Source of the DNA: Candidatus Kuenenia stuttgartensis
GTDB taxonomy: Bacteria > Planctomycetota > Planctomycetia > Planctomycetales > Planctomycetaceae
Length of the DNA: 64,000 nucleotides
NCBI GenBank assembly: GCA_945861465.1
Contig: CAMAVB010000007.1
Coordinates: 1 to 64,000, forward strand
Reading direction: 5' to 3'
Shown: positions 46,125 through 55,583 of the stretch, piece by piece
Layout: each line of letters starts with the position of its first letter
How positions within the stretch are numbered: the first letter of the stretch is position 1
Made by a program: the position numbers and the translations under genes
The notes under the pieces: generated by a model
Database searches by the model: none
The model's input: only the letters and a program-made list of their open reading frames with translations
Told to the model about the DNA's origin: nothing

Positions 46125-47239
46125 CATCGGACGAAGATTCTGCAGTAACCGACAGCAGCGGGATCTCGCCGCTGTCGGCTGAAGCTGCTGGGGATTCTGA
46201 TGAGCCAATTGATATCACTGTGGAAGCTCGCGCCCACGGTTGGCGGCTGGATCATTATCTCAGCCGACTGTTCCCGAATCACAGCCGCGCTCAACTGCAG
46301 CGCGCAATCGAAGCGGGCGGCGTGCAGTTAAATGGACTCACACCCAAATCATCGCGGCGTCTGCGGGTGAATGATCGAGTCTGGATTCAGTTGCCGGACG
46401 CTGAGGAATCGCACATCGTGGCAGAAAATCTGCCGCTGGATGTCCTGTACGAAGATGATGCCATCATCGTCGTCAACAAGCAGGCGAACATGGTCGTGCA
46501 TCCGGGGCGAGGCAATTCCCAGGGCACGCTGGCGAGCGCGTTGCAGTTTCACTTCGATACGCTCAGCGATGTTGCCGGACGTCATCGCCCCGGCATCGTG
46601 CATCGTCTGGATCGCGATACGACGGGTGTGATTCTGATCGCCAAAGACAATCAGGTTCATCAGAAAATCAGCAGCCAGTTTGAACGCCGCGAGGTACAGA
46701 AAGAATACCGCGCCATCGTGCGTGGAGTCCCGGAACTGGCGTCCGACTATATCCGGACATTTGTTTGTCCACATCAGCGCGTGCGGGAAAAGATGATGGT
46801 CTGCCCGGAAGGCGGCAACGCACGAGAAGCCGTGACTTTTTATCGCACGGGCGAAGACTTCGGCAGCTATGCCCTGATGGAACTGCATCCGCAAACCGGG
46901 CGCACGCACCAACTACGAATTCACATGCAGCACATTCTGACGCCGATCGTGGCCGACCGGATGTACATCGGTCAGCCCACGTTGACAAAGTCGGAAGTCA
47001 TGAAGTCGACCGCGGCTGCGAATCGCCGGTCGGGCTTGCTGGCAGCGGAAAAATCCCTCAATTCCGCTGCTGACCCTGCGAATCCCGAAGACGACGTGCT
47101 CATCGCTCGCCAGGGGCTTCATGCGTTTCGTCTGACAATTCGGCATCCAGTGAGTGGAAAAAACATCCAGTTTGAAGCACCATTCCCGGAAGACTTTCTG
47201 CGGACTCTGCAATTCCTGCGAGCGTTGCATCGCCCGTAA
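46121..47239 (+). CDS. RluA-family 23S rRNA/tRNA pseudouridine synthase
   Basis: A 372-residue enzyme. An acidic N-terminal extension (DSSGISPLSAEAAGDSDEP) precedes an S4 RNA-binding domain (GWRLDHYLSRLFPNHSRAQL, VNDRVWIQLP). The RluA catalytic domain has the motif IVHRLDRDTTGVILIAK (catalytic Asp), VVHPGRGNSQGTLASAL and LMELHPQTGRTHQLRIHM. It isomerises uridines in rRNA, most like RluD/RluC. The start at 46121 overlaps the stop of the preceding gene. No rRNA operon lies nearby. Confidence 0.93.
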   Translation: MTSDEDSAVTDSSGISPLSAEAAGDSDEPIDITVEARAHGWRLDHYLSRLFPNHSRAQLQRAIEAGGVQLNGLTPKSSRRLRVNDRVWIQLPDAEESHIVAENLPLDVLYEDDAIIVVNKQANMVVHPGRGNSQGTLASALQFHFDTLSDVAGRHRPGIVHRLDRDTTGVILIAKDNQVHQKISSQFERREVQKEYRAIVRGVPELASDYIRTFVCPHQRVREKMMVCPEGGNAREAVTFYRTGEDFGSYALMELHPQTGRTHQLRIHMQHILTPIVADRMYIGQPTLTKSEVMKSTAAANRRSGLLAAEKSLNSAADPANPEDDVLIARQGLHAFRLTIRHPVSGKNIQFEAPFPEDFLRTLQFLRALHRP

Positions 47240-47259
47240 CGATGTGTCTGCAACTTTTG

Positions 47260-47390
47260 AATCTTACTCTTACTCTGAATCTTAATCTTACTCCTAATCG
47301 ATTCGCGCAAGATCAAATGTGCGAGGTTGAGACCCACGGGTGGCGCGTTACGAATCGATTAAGATTATGATTAAGAGTAGGATTAAGAGC
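47260..47390. repeat. TTAATC-arm element, copy 3
   Basis: The left arm (AATCTTACTCTTACTCTGAA, then TCTTAATCTTACTCC) and the right arm (GATTAAGATTATGATTAAGA, then GTAGGATTAAGAGC) are approximate reverse complements. ATCGATTCG and CGAATCGAT lie just inside the arms. It occupies the space between the RluA-type gene and the VWA gene. Confidence 0.7.
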
Positions 47391-47463
47391 AAACGCAGGC
47401 GGCGGACATGAATAACCCTCCTGCGAATCACCAGCCTCACAAGTAAATCGGGATCACTTTGGC

Positions 47464-49638
47464 ATGTTTGAACTTCTTGCTCCCGTTTTTGCCGTCGCGG
47501 GCGGTTTGCTTGCGGGCGTTCCGATCGTGCTGCACATGCTTCGTCGCACCCCCGCCGTGCGGATGCCGTTCAGCGTTGTGCGCTTCCTCTCGCCGACTTT
47601 GCCGAAGACAACGAAGCGTTCCACCATCGAACACTGGCCCCTGATGCTGCTGCGAATGCTGGCCGTCGCGTTGATCGCGCTGGCATTTGCCCGACCGTTT
47701 CAGCGGCTGGCAATTGATAAGGAAGCCGCGACCGGCAGTGCGGATCGCATCGCCATTCTGGTTGATGCCAGCGCCAGTATGCGGCGTGACGGTCTGCGCG
47801 AAGCTGTCGCTGCCGAATTTCGCAAAGTTGCCGACGAACTGGATGCGAATGACACTCTGAGTGTTTCCGCCTACTCTGAATCGATGCGGAAGCTGATTAC
47901 CGCCGAAGCATGGAAGTCGACCAATCCCGGCAATCGCCAGGCATTGATTGAACGAGCAATTGAATCCTGGGAACCGGACTGGATGGCGACACGCACAGCC
48001 ACCGCCTTGCTGGAAACTGCGGATGAAGTGTCACGCGAAACCGCGAAGTCAGATTCAGTCAACGAACGCCGCGTGATCCTGATCACCGATTTTCAGGAGG
48101 GGAGTTCGTTGGATGAACTCCGGTCCGGAAAATGGCCGGATTCCGTAAAACTTGATCTGCGCATCATTCAGCCGCAACAGCCGGGCAATGCGGGTTTGAG
48201 CCTCGTGGAAGACAACCGCACCGGAAAGATTCGCGTGCGAGTCACCAACTCCGGCGACGCCGTGATGACAAAGTACGTTCTGCAGACCTTTGATGCGAAA
48301 GGCGAGCCAGTGGGAACTCCGCTGACGGCAGAGGTGGGTGGCGGACAGCGTCGGACCTTCTCAATGCCCGACGCCGTCCAGGGACAGCCACAAATCATCG
48401 GCGTCGAATTGCTTGGCGAGCCGCATGTGTTTGACAACGTTGTCGATTTGCCGATCGATGAGCGCGGCGTGATCCACGTCGCTCACGCAGGCTCGACGGA
48501 TGCCAACAACGCCAAAGCAATGCGTTATTTTCTGCAACGCGCGCTGGATGGCAACGAAACCGATCCGATCGAGATGACGGATCTGCTGGGGGCGGATGGT
48601 GTCGCCGTGCCAGCGGCTCCGGGTGTGCGACTGGTCTTCGTGACTGAGCTGATTCCGGAGAGCCTGGCGACGTCATTGGAAAACGTATTGAAACAGGACG
48701 GCGTTGTCGTCCTTGCCTTGAAGTCGATTGAGATGGCAGAGTCCGTCAGGAAACTCCTGCCACCGGAATCCACGTTCAGTGAAGCCGACGTGAAAGACTA
48801 TGCGATGCTCGGACAGATCGATTTCTCGTCACCACTCTTCGCCACGTTCGCAGACGCCAGATTCTCGGATTTTTCCTCGATCCGCTTTAAGCATTATCGC
48901 AAGCTGACCCTTGATGAAAAGCAGGCTGATGCCCTGCGCGTGCTTGCTCGATTCGATTCTGGCAGTCCTGCCGTGCTGGAGTACACTCATCCGTTGGGCG
49001 GACGTATTGTCGTGCTGACAACCGGATGGCATCCGGACGACAGCCAGTGGGCGTTGTCCACACGATTTCCGCCGATGATTCAACGACTCGTGCAGATGGC
49101 CAACCCGCGTCACAGAGGACATCAATTGCTGGAAGTTGGTCACCGGATCAACCCCGCAGAGTTGGCTGGCAATGTCGCCTGGACCTTGACCCGGCCCGAC
49201 GGCACACAATTCGCGCCAGATCCAGTCACTGCCGCTGCGGATTCCATCACGGATGTGCCGGCGAATGAAGCGGAATCGACATCCGTCGTAAAATCCGTGG
49301 TCCTTGATGAACCAGGTCGCTGGACACTCAGCAGTGAAAACACTGACGGCCCGCAATCCGTCAGTCTGCTGGTGACAGTCGCTGCGTCAGAAAGTCGCAC
49401 GGAACCGCTGCCCGCAGGCCAGTTGCAGGCGCTGGGAATGTCACCGGACATTGCGATCGTGCGCGACGCTGCGCAGCTTTCAAACGATCCGGCACTCGCA
49501 GCACAACTCGATGCCGCAGAACTGGAATCCCGTCAGAAATTCTGGCGGTGGCTGCTGCTGGCCGGACTCGGCTGCCTAGCGCTGGAAGGCATCATTTCGT
49601 ACGCGATTGAGAAACGTCAGCAACCCGAACTGGCATGA
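47464..49638 (+). CDS. BatA-domain VWA protein (aerotolerance-type)
   Basis: A 724-residue membrane protein. The N-terminal BatA module has FAVAGGLLAGVPIVLHML, VVRFLSPTLPKTTKR and LMLLRMLAVALIALAFARPF. A von Willebrand A domain follows with the MIDAS motif ILVDASASMRRDG (DxSxS) and LITDFQEGSS. A large beta-rich extracytoplasmic region ends in a C-terminal helix (WRWLLLAGLGCLALEGIISY). BatA-type proteins usually work with a MoxR ATPase and DUF58 protein, none of which is adjacent. The stop overlaps the start of cmoA by 4 bp, an unusual coupling. Confidence 0.88.
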   Translation: MFELLAPVFAVAGGLLAGVPIVLHMLRRTPAVRMPFSVVRFLSPTLPKTTKRSTIEHWPLMLLRMLAVALIALAFARPFQRLAIDKEAATGSADRIAILVDASASMRRDGLREAVAAEFRKVADELDANDTLSVSAYSESMRKLITAEAWKSTNPGNRQALIERAIESWEPDWMATRTATALLETADEVSRETAKSDSVNERRVILITDFQEGSSLDELRSGKWPDSVKLDLRIIQPQQPGNAGLSLVEDNRTGKIRVRVTNSGDAVMTKYVLQTFDAKGEPVGTPLTAEVGGGQRRTFSMPDAVQGQPQIIGVELLGEPHVFDNVVDLPIDERGVIHVAHAGSTDANNAKAMRYFLQRALDGNETDPIEMTDLLGADGVAVPAAPGVRLVFVTELIPESLATSLENVLKQDGVVVLALKSIEMAESVRKLLPPESTFSEADVKDYAMLGQIDFSSPLFATFADARFSDFSSIRFKHYRKLTLDEKQADALRVLARFDSGSPAVLEYTHPLGGRIVVLTTGWHPDDSQWALSTRFPPMIQRLVQMANPRHRGHQLLEVGHRINPAELAGNVAWTLTRPDGTQFAPDPVTAAADSITDVPANEAESTSVVKSVVLDEPGRWTLSSENTDGPQSVSLLVTVAASESRTEPLPAGQLQALGMSPDIAIVRDAAQLSNDPALAAQLDAAELESRQKFWRWLLLAGLGCLALEGIISYAIEKRQQPELA

Positions 49639-50441
49639 CAGACGACCGAACAATGACGCGTGATGACATTTATGCTCTGCCACTGAATCAGGTGGGTAGT
49701 TTTGAATTTGACGAACAGGTTGTCAAAGTCTTTCCGGACATGATCGCACGGTCGGTGCCGGGATATGCATCGATCCTGTCCATGATCGAACAACTGGCTG
49801 CAAGGTTTGTGCGCCCCGGAACCACAGTCTGGGATCTGGGCTGTTCGCTGGGCGCTGCCACTCGTCTGATCCGACGGCAGGCGCCATCAGATTGCACAAT
49901 TCACGCCGTGGATAATTCGGCCGCCATGATCGAACGTCTGCGGACGATTCTCGCGGAATCGAGCGACCAGGGCTGCCAGGTCGAGCTGCACGAAAGTGAT
50001 CTCCGGAATGTTGAAATCCGCAGGGCCACGTTTGTGGTGCTGAATCTCACACTCCAGTTTCTTCCGCCGGAAGAACGCACGAGAGTGATCGAAAATGTCT
50101 GGCATGGACTGCTGCCTGGCGGAGCCTTATTGCTGTCAGAAAAAATCTGTTTCGATGAACCGAACCAGCAACAGTTAATGACCGATCTGCATCATGATTT
50201 CAAACGTGCCCATGGTTACAGTGAACTTGAGGTCGCTCAAAAACGCACGGCGATCGAAAACCGCCTGATACCCGAATCGCTCGACACACATGTCGCGCGG
50301 CTCAGACAGGCCGGTTTCACCACGATCGCTCCGTGGTTCCAGTGCTTCAATTTCGTGTCGATACTTGCTGTTCGAGGTGAATCATGTGCTGGACATTTCA
50401 ATCTGACAGACCAGGCATTGGCAGGAACGAATCTGTGTTGA
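49635..50441 (+). CDS. cmoA: Carboxy-S-adenosyl-L-methionine synthase
   Basis: A 268-residue Rossmann methyltransferase-fold protein closely matching CmoA. The N-terminus has DDIYALPLNQVGSFEFDEQV, the SAM/prephenate site VWDLGCSLGAATRLIRRQA and AVDNSAAMIERLR, and the C-terminus FNFVSILAVR. CmoA makes carboxy-SAM from prephenate for CmoB, which forms cmo5U34 in tRNA; CmoB is not in the window. The first ATG (49635) overlaps the VWA stop; a second ATG is seven codons in (49656). It is translationally coupled to an unrelated membrane protein. Confidence 0.92.
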   Translation: MTDDRTMTRDDIYALPLNQVGSFEFDEQVVKVFPDMIARSVPGYASILSMIEQLAARFVRPGTTVWDLGCSLGAATRLIRRQAPSDCTIHAVDNSAAMIERLRTILAESSDQGCQVELHESDLRNVEIRRATFVVLNLTLQFLPPEERTRVIENVWHGLLPGGALLLSEKICFDEPNQQQLMTDLHHDFKRAHGYSELEVAQKRTAIENRLIPESLDTHVARLRQAGFTTIAPWFQCFNFVSILAVRGESCAGHFNLTDQALAGTNLC

Positions 50442-50747
50442 GTTTGTATTTGTCGCGAGAATGCCTGCTCCTGGGGCACGCGGATCATGGGTCTGGGATT
50501 CTCGGCAATCTGGCAGCAGGGAAAATGGCACGAAAGAATTCCGCAGTGGCACACAGATGGCCCGCTTGCCGGTTTCAGTCGAAATGCAGGCGGTGCCCGT
50601 CATCACCGCTTCATTTCTCGCAACAATTTTTTGACAACGGCTTCAGGGTCTCGCTACTCGTACGCAATTTTGCTAATTTCATGGTCTCCGCTACCATTTT
50701 CTCTGGGAATCGATCGGTCAATTTCAAGCCCTTTCAAAATGAAATTG
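50442..50747. other. Gap after cmoA with no supported gene
   Basis: Overlapping open frames cover this stretch but lack domains and start signals, and they run into the MITE-like element. Nothing else is recognised. Confidence 0.4.
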
Positions 50748-50930
50748 CTGACCTTACCGGATTCTATGTGCAGCTCCCAACTGGTTTTGAAGCGAAAATC
50801 GAGCGTGGAAGAATGCATCGTTTAACGGCGAGCCGCAGGCGAAGCCGGCAGAGAATTCCCCTACGCCTGCGGCTCGCCGTTAAACGAATGACTTTCCCGT
50901 GAACACACACGTAGAATCCGGTAGGGTCAG
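50748..50930. mobile_element. MITE-like element, copy 2, with nested palindrome
   Basis: The termini CTGACCTTACCGGATTC...TATGTG and, inverted, CACACGTAGAATCCGGTAGG...GTCAG match those of 14717-14853 (about 21 of 23 positions). Inside is a perfect 23-bp inverted repeat (50819-50841 / 50864-50886, starting CGTTTAACGGCGAGC) that looks like a second repeat inserted into the first. The element ends 47 bp before the TPR gene start. Confidence 0.6.
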
Positions 50931-50977
50931 GTATTTTTTAAGACGTCGCAAATTTTCGCACTGCCTGGATCGTTCCT

Positions 50978-52282
50978 GTGAGTGAAGCCCAATATCTCAG
51001 CAAAAGCGGTCCGTTGGCACGCAGGAGGCGAACAAGGCGGACACTATGTTTTCGTATGTTCTTTATGCTTGGGGCTGGAGTGGCACTTTTGGCAGCCGGA
51101 CTCTGGGCCGTGGTCTGGTGGGAAGAACGGCCACTTCGAGTCGCATCGAATCTGCTGGAGGAAGACCGTGCTGCAGAGGCGATTCGGGAACTTGAGCAGT
51201 TCCTTAAGTATCACCCCGATCATGGACCGGCCACAGCTCTGAAGGCCAGAGTACTTGTTCAGCTGGGTCGTCCTGCGGAGGCCTGTCGGCTGTTCGATCG
51301 CGTGGGGGCCGCGAGCGAAGAAGAAATGCGTGCCTGTTCCAATGCCAATTTGATGCTTGAACGGTGGCTTCAGGCGATTCCTTTGCTGGAGTATCTGCAT
51401 TCACAGAATCCAGATAACGCGGACTTGCTTCATGAGCTCAGTTCATGCCGGGCAAAATTGGGGCGTTATGATGCGGCCATTGACGCCGCTCAAAAATTTG
51501 CGGCACTGCCGGACTGTCAGGCGCGTGGCTATACGTTAATCGGACTGCTGGAGAGCGAAAGAGGAAATCATCGGAAAGCCTGCGAGGCATGGCATCATGT
51601 GCTGGAAGTCAATCCGGAGGCGGCAGACCTCCAGGTTGCGGCGGACGAATTCAAAATGGAGTACGGAGCCGCATTGTTGAAAGCCGGTGACCCCGCAGCC
51701 GCCCTCGAGCAACTCCGCGCGAGTGTCAAAATCAGGCCCTCGGCCAGATCGCTGGCACTCCTTGGGAAAGCCAGTTATCAGGAGGGAAAGGTCAACGAGG
51801 CCGAAGATGCGTGGCTGAAGGCTGTCGCGCTGGACGAAAATGATCAGGAATCACGTCAGGGTCTTGCTGAATTAGCCATGAAAAAATCCGAGTATCGGAC
51901 CGGGCTGGATTGGCTGCAACCGCTGGCTGAATCTTCAGATCTTTCAAGCTCAACTGCGTTCCTGCTGCAGCGTTTGTATACATTGACCGGAGATCAGGAA
52001 TCAGGCCGCCGGTGGCAGTCGCGAGCGACAGAAATTCGAAAGCGCGAGGAGCTGGAGAACACGGTTGACCAGATTCTCATTGACAGCCCGTCCTCAATGT
52101 GGGGGCAGGTTTTGGAATCCTACAGACTTGCGAAACAGTCGAATTGGGAGCAGGCAGCACTGGTACTGAATCCGATTGTCGGGACCGAATCACACCCATT
52201 TATTGAAAAGCTGGCTGCCGCAATTCACGCGCAGGGAACGCTGCCAGACCTGAATCTCCTTCCCATAGAACTCTTTCATTAG
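50978..52282 (+). CDS. Membrane-anchored TPR protein (module 1)
   Basis: A 434-residue protein starting at GTG. A basic leader (RRRRTRRTLCFR) precedes one helix (MFFMLGAGVALLAAGLWAVV). At least eight tetratricopeptide-like repeats follow (LLEEDRAAEAIRELEQFLKY, LELG/YDAAIDAAQKFAAL-type units, LGKASYQEGKVNEAEDAWLK). The first repeat after the helix closely resembles that of the TPR protein at 59462, which suggests paralogy. It heads the cluster of seven-heme cytochrome, CRTAC1, beta-domain and DUF1559 genes. TPR proteins of this layout usually scaffold periplasmic assemblies. A GTG start fits the lack of an in-frame ATG before the helix. Confidence 0.85.
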   Translation: MSEAQYLSKSGPLARRRRTRRTLCFRMFFMLGAGVALLAAGLWAVVWWEERPLRVASNLLEEDRAAEAIRELEQFLKYHPDHGPATALKARVLVQLGRPAEACRLFDRVGAASEEEMRACSNANLMLERWLQAIPLLEYLHSQNPDNADLLHELSSCRAKLGRYDAAIDAAQKFAALPDCQARGYTLIGLLESERGNHRKACEAWHHVLEVNPEAADLQVAADEFKMEYGAALLKAGDPAAALEQLRASVKIRPSARSLALLGKASYQEGKVNEAEDAWLKAVALDENDQESRQGLAELAMKKSEYRTGLDWLQPLAESSDLSSSTAFLLQRLYTLTGDQESGRRWQSRATEIRKREELENTVDQILIDSPSSMWGQVLESYRLAKQSNWEQAALVLNPIVGTESHPFIEKLAAAIHAQGTLPDLNLLPIELFH

Positions 52283-52316
52283 ACTGTGGTGCCACTGCTG
52301 GAGCATTGATGACGAC

Positions 52317-53753
52317 ATGATCGTGGCTGTTCCGGTGATGATAAATCTCATGAAGATCACACTTTTGCTTTCTTTGACTGCGATCATGCTGCTGCTGCTG
52401 ATCTGGTTGACAACCCCAACTGCCAGTGAGTACAGCGTGCGGCCGTTGACCGAGCTTTCCACAGTCCGCCAGATTGCTCCGGACGAGTGGATTGGCATCG
52501 TTACCTCGGGAGAAAACAGCGAGGCGGGTACGGTCCTGCTTCCTCGAAGAGCGTCGGGGCCTGAATTCGAATCGGGCATACTCCCCGCATCACGGGGGTT
52601 TCTGACGCCGGAGGTCTGCGGCAAATGTCATCAGGAAAATTATACGGGATTTCTCCTGACATCGCATGCCCGAACATCAATGGAACCGCGTACGGACACA
52701 ATTCCTGGAAGCTTTGAGCCAGGTCGCAACATGCTGAAGACCAGGGATCCCCACCTCTGGTTTACAATGACAAAAGATCAGGCCGGATTTTATCAGGAAC
52801 TGACGGTTGAAAAAGATCTGGTCAGATATGAGTATCGCCGCTCGATCGATCTGGTCATCGGTTCCGGGAATCATGGGCAGGGGTATCTCTCCTGGGAAGG
52901 AGATCACCTTTACCAGATGCACGTTAGCTATTTGAAGGAAATGGACCAGTGGGTCAATAGTCCGGGGCTGTACATAGACGGAACTGCCGACTTTGCCAGA
53001 CCAGTGCCCGGACGATGTCTGGATTGCCATGCCACCTGGTTTGCCGAAGACGTAAAATCCATCAATCGCTTTGATCGAAGTAACTACGTGCTGGGAGTGA
53101 CGTGCGTTCGCTGTCATGGCCCTGGTCACGAACACACAGCCTACCATCTCGAATTCCCGGACGCAGACGTTGGAAAACAAATCGTCAATCCTGCCCGATT
53201 ATCCAGGGAGCGGATCAACGAATTGTGTGCTCAATGCCACTCCTCCGGCGAACCGCTCGCGCCCGCATTCGCTTATCGCCCGGGGGAACCATTGTCAGCG
53301 TATCTGGAATTGGATCTCTCCGCAGATGATTCAGGAAACGAGGATCCTCACAGCGCAAATCAGCTTGCGCGGCTGATGAAGAGCGAGTGCTACAGGCAGA
53401 CCGAGACGCTCACCTGCATTACCTGCCACGACCCTCACCGCAATCAGCGCGGTGACACAGCGGGGTATTCAAAGGGCTGTCATCAATGCCATGCTCCGGA
53501 GTCATGCACCGAACGATCAGTCACTGGATCTGCAATTGACGACCGGTGCGTGGAGTGCCACATGCCATCACGACGAGATGCACAGGTCCGGATTGAAATG
53601 GCGTCGGGAACGGTGACAGCATTGATTCGTGATCATCTCATTGGAAACTGGCCTGAAGCGTCAGATCACATCCGCAAAAAGATTTCGGCAGCTTCCCGTG
53701 AAAAAAGTCGAGCGGTGCCAGGTCGCGTTTCTTCACCCGAGGTCCTGGAATGA
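52317..53753 (+). CDS. Seven-heme c-type cytochrome
   Basis: A 478-residue protein with an uncleaved or cleaved N-terminal helix (TLLLSLTAIMLLLLIWLTT). Seven CxxCH motifs are in order CGKCH, CLDCH, CVRCH, CAQCH, CITCH, CHQCH and CVECH. Extra His residues (HGQGYL, HEHTAY) are possible distal ligands. The arrangement, with paired CxxCH and a CVECHMP end, is that of multiheme cytochromes of the NapC/NrfB/DmsE-like type found beside TPR proteins. The stop overlaps the CRTAC1 start (ATGA). The redox partner and electron acceptor are unknown. Confidence 0.9.
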   Translation: MIVAVPVMINLMKITLLLSLTAIMLLLLIWLTTPTASEYSVRPLTELSTVRQIAPDEWIGIVTSGENSEAGTVLLPRRASGPEFESGILPASRGFLTPEVCGKCHQENYTGFLLTSHARTSMEPRTDTIPGSFEPGRNMLKTRDPHLWFTMTKDQAGFYQELTVEKDLVRYEYRRSIDLVIGSGNHGQGYLSWEGDHLYQMHVSYLKEMDQWVNSPGLYIDGTADFARPVPGRCLDCHATWFAEDVKSINRFDRSNYVLGVTCVRCHGPGHEHTAYHLEFPDADVGKQIVNPARLSRERINELCAQCHSSGEPLAPAFAYRPGEPLSAYLELDLSADDSGNEDPHSANQLARLMKSECYRQTETLTCITCHDPHRNQRGDTAGYSKGCHQCHAPESCTERSVTGSAIDDRCVECHMPSRRDAQVRIEMASGTVTALIRDHLIGNWPEASDHIRKKISAASREKSRAVPGRVSSPEVLE

Positions 53754-55552
53754 ACACTCGACAGCGAACGGCCTGCATCCTCGTGATTGTGCTTCATGCC
53801 ACGCTTGCAGGATGTGGTGACAACACTGCGCGACACAAACCGGAAGCTCTCAAGCGGCAGGTGCAAAGTGCCGCAAAAAAAACATCAGAATTGGCATCAG
53901 AGGTGGACGCAGACCGCACCGACGATCGAGGCGACATTCATTTCGTTTCAATGCGGGACGGGTCCGGAATCACGTTTCGGCACACCAGTGGCAATTCACC
54001 GGAGAAGGCCTTTCCCGCAGCCAATGGGAGCGGTCTGGCAGCGTTTGATTCAGACATGGATGGACACATTGACCTGTACTTTGGCAACGGAACGGAATTC
54101 CCCATCAACAAAAACCGAACAGGCCCCTTCGATCAGTTTTATCGAAATCTGGGAGCCTGGAAGTTTCGCGATGCCACGCAGGCCGCCGGATTTCGAAATC
54201 CTGATTACACCACGGGGGTCGAGTGCGGGGATTACAATAATGACGGCTTTCCCGACCTGTATTTGACCAGCGTTGGGAAAAACCAACTGTACTGCAATCT
54301 TGGTGACGGCAGTTTTGAAGAAGTTTCAGAGGCGAGTGGCACAGCTGATGCCAGTTGGGGAACCAGTGCGGCGTTTCTCGACGTTGATCAGGACGGCTGG
54401 CTGGATCTGTATGTGTGCAATTACGGCGAGTGGACTTACGAAAAAAATCGATTTTGCGGCGATCAGGCGCGGGGAATTCGAATGTTCTGCAGTCCGACCA
54501 TGGTCCCATCAGAACCCGATGTCCTCTACCGAAGTCTGGGTGATGGGACGTTCGAGAACTTCTCAGAGACCGGCGGAATCTCCGTGCGAAACGGACGGGG
54601 TCAGGGAGTCCTTGCGGCGGATTTGAATGAAGATCACGCGACCGATCTTTACGTGTCGAACGACATCAATCCCAATTTTCTCTTTCTGAATGATGGGCAT
54701 GGACACTTTGAAGAGGTGGGAGAGTTGTCAGGCGCCGCCTATGACCACCTCGGGCAGGCACAGGCGGGCATGGGTCTGGCAATCGGAGATGTTGATCGGA
54801 ACGGATGTTTCGACTTGTTCGTTACCAACTACCAGAATGAACATAATGCGTTGTACGAGAACCTTGGGAATGGTGTATTTCTTGAGACAGGAACAACACG
54901 AGTGCCTGAAGGCAGCCTTCCATTTGTCGGCTGGGGCACAGCTCTGGAAGACTTTGATCTGGATGGATGGCTCGATCTCATCGTCACGAATGGACACACC
55001 GACGATAACCTTGCCGAACTGGGCAAAGAGGGCGTTTACCTCCAGCCACCGGGCCTCTGGAAAAACACTGCAGGACGTCTGAAACTTGTAAGTCGGGGAG
55101 CAGGTTCCTATTTTCGCGGACTACACAACGGACGTGGCCTCGTGACTGCGGACCTTGACAATGATGGTGATTCGGATGTTGTGATCGGACATCAGGACAA
55201 TTTTCCGGAGTTGTTGCGGAACGATAGTCTGGAATCTCCCGCTGCTCGCATTCTTCAAATCAGACTCATCGACGCAGCACACAACCGTGATGCCATCGGG
55301 GCAATTGTTGAAGCGGGTGGAGTCCAGCCACCGCTGCGGACGGCTATCCATGGAGGAGGAAGTTATGCCTCCGCTTCCGACAAAAGGGTGTACATCGCAA
55401 TCGGTGGCCAGGATCTCACTGCAATTCAAATCACATGGCCGAACGGAACGCAGTCAATCGTTGCTGATTTGACGGTCGGATCAGGGTACGCTATTCTCCA
55501 CAGCGATAAATCTGATTCCCAGCCGAGAGTGATTCCGGTTGAGAATCCATGA
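53750..55552 (+). CDS. CRTAC1-type lipoprotein with FG-GAP/VCBS repeats and ASPIC/UnbV domain (module 1)
   Basis: A 600-residue lipoprotein (lipobox LAGC). A seven-bladed beta-propeller follows, with each blade carrying a calcium-binding loop: DSDMDGHIDLYFGNG, DYNNDGFPDLYLTS, DVDQDGWLDLYVCNYG, DLNEDHATDLYVSND, DVDRNGCFDLFVTNY, DFDLDGWLDLIVTNGH and DLDNDGDSDVVIGHQ. The C-terminal ASPIC/UnbV domain reads GAIVEAGG...AIHGGGSYASASDKRV. The family is eukaryotic cartilage acidic protein-like and common in planctomycetes; its function is unknown. The start overlaps the cytochrome stop. Confidence 0.93.
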   Translation: MNTRQRTACILVIVLHATLAGCGDNTARHKPEALKRQVQSAAKKTSELASEVDADRTDDRGDIHFVSMRDGSGITFRHTSGNSPEKAFPAANGSGLAAFDSDMDGHIDLYFGNGTEFPINKNRTGPFDQFYRNLGAWKFRDATQAAGFRNPDYTTGVECGDYNNDGFPDLYLTSVGKNQLYCNLGDGSFEEVSEASGTADASWGTSAAFLDVDQDGWLDLYVCNYGEWTYEKNRFCGDQARGIRMFCSPTMVPSEPDVLYRSLGDGTFENFSETGGISVRNGRGQGVLAADLNEDHATDLYVSNDINPNFLFLNDGHGHFEEVGELSGAAYDHLGQAQAGMGLAIGDVDRNGCFDLFVTNYQNEHNALYENLGNGVFLETGTTRVPEGSLPFVGWGTALEDFDLDGWLDLIVTNGHTDDNLAELGKEGVYLQPPGLWKNTAGRLKLVSRGAGSYFRGLHNGRGLVTADLDNDGDSDVVIGHQDNFPELLRNDSLESPAARILQIRLIDAAHNRDAIGAIVEAGGVQPPLRTAIHGGGSYASASDKRVYIAIGGQDLTAIQITWPNGTQSIVADLTVGSGYAILHSDKSDSQPRVIPVENP

Positions 55553-55583
55553 TTCCCCCTGACCATTCGACAAAGGTCTTCGC

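Noticed and set aside
45710-46294. Gly/Ala/Ser-rich minus-strand frame
   Set aside because: Produced by the complement of the TEPPA repeats and the adjacent Pro/Ala-rich codons.
50384-50902. 172-codon plus-strand frame after cmoA
   Set aside because: Starts inside cmoA and runs through the MITE-like element and its nested palindrome; no recognisable domain.
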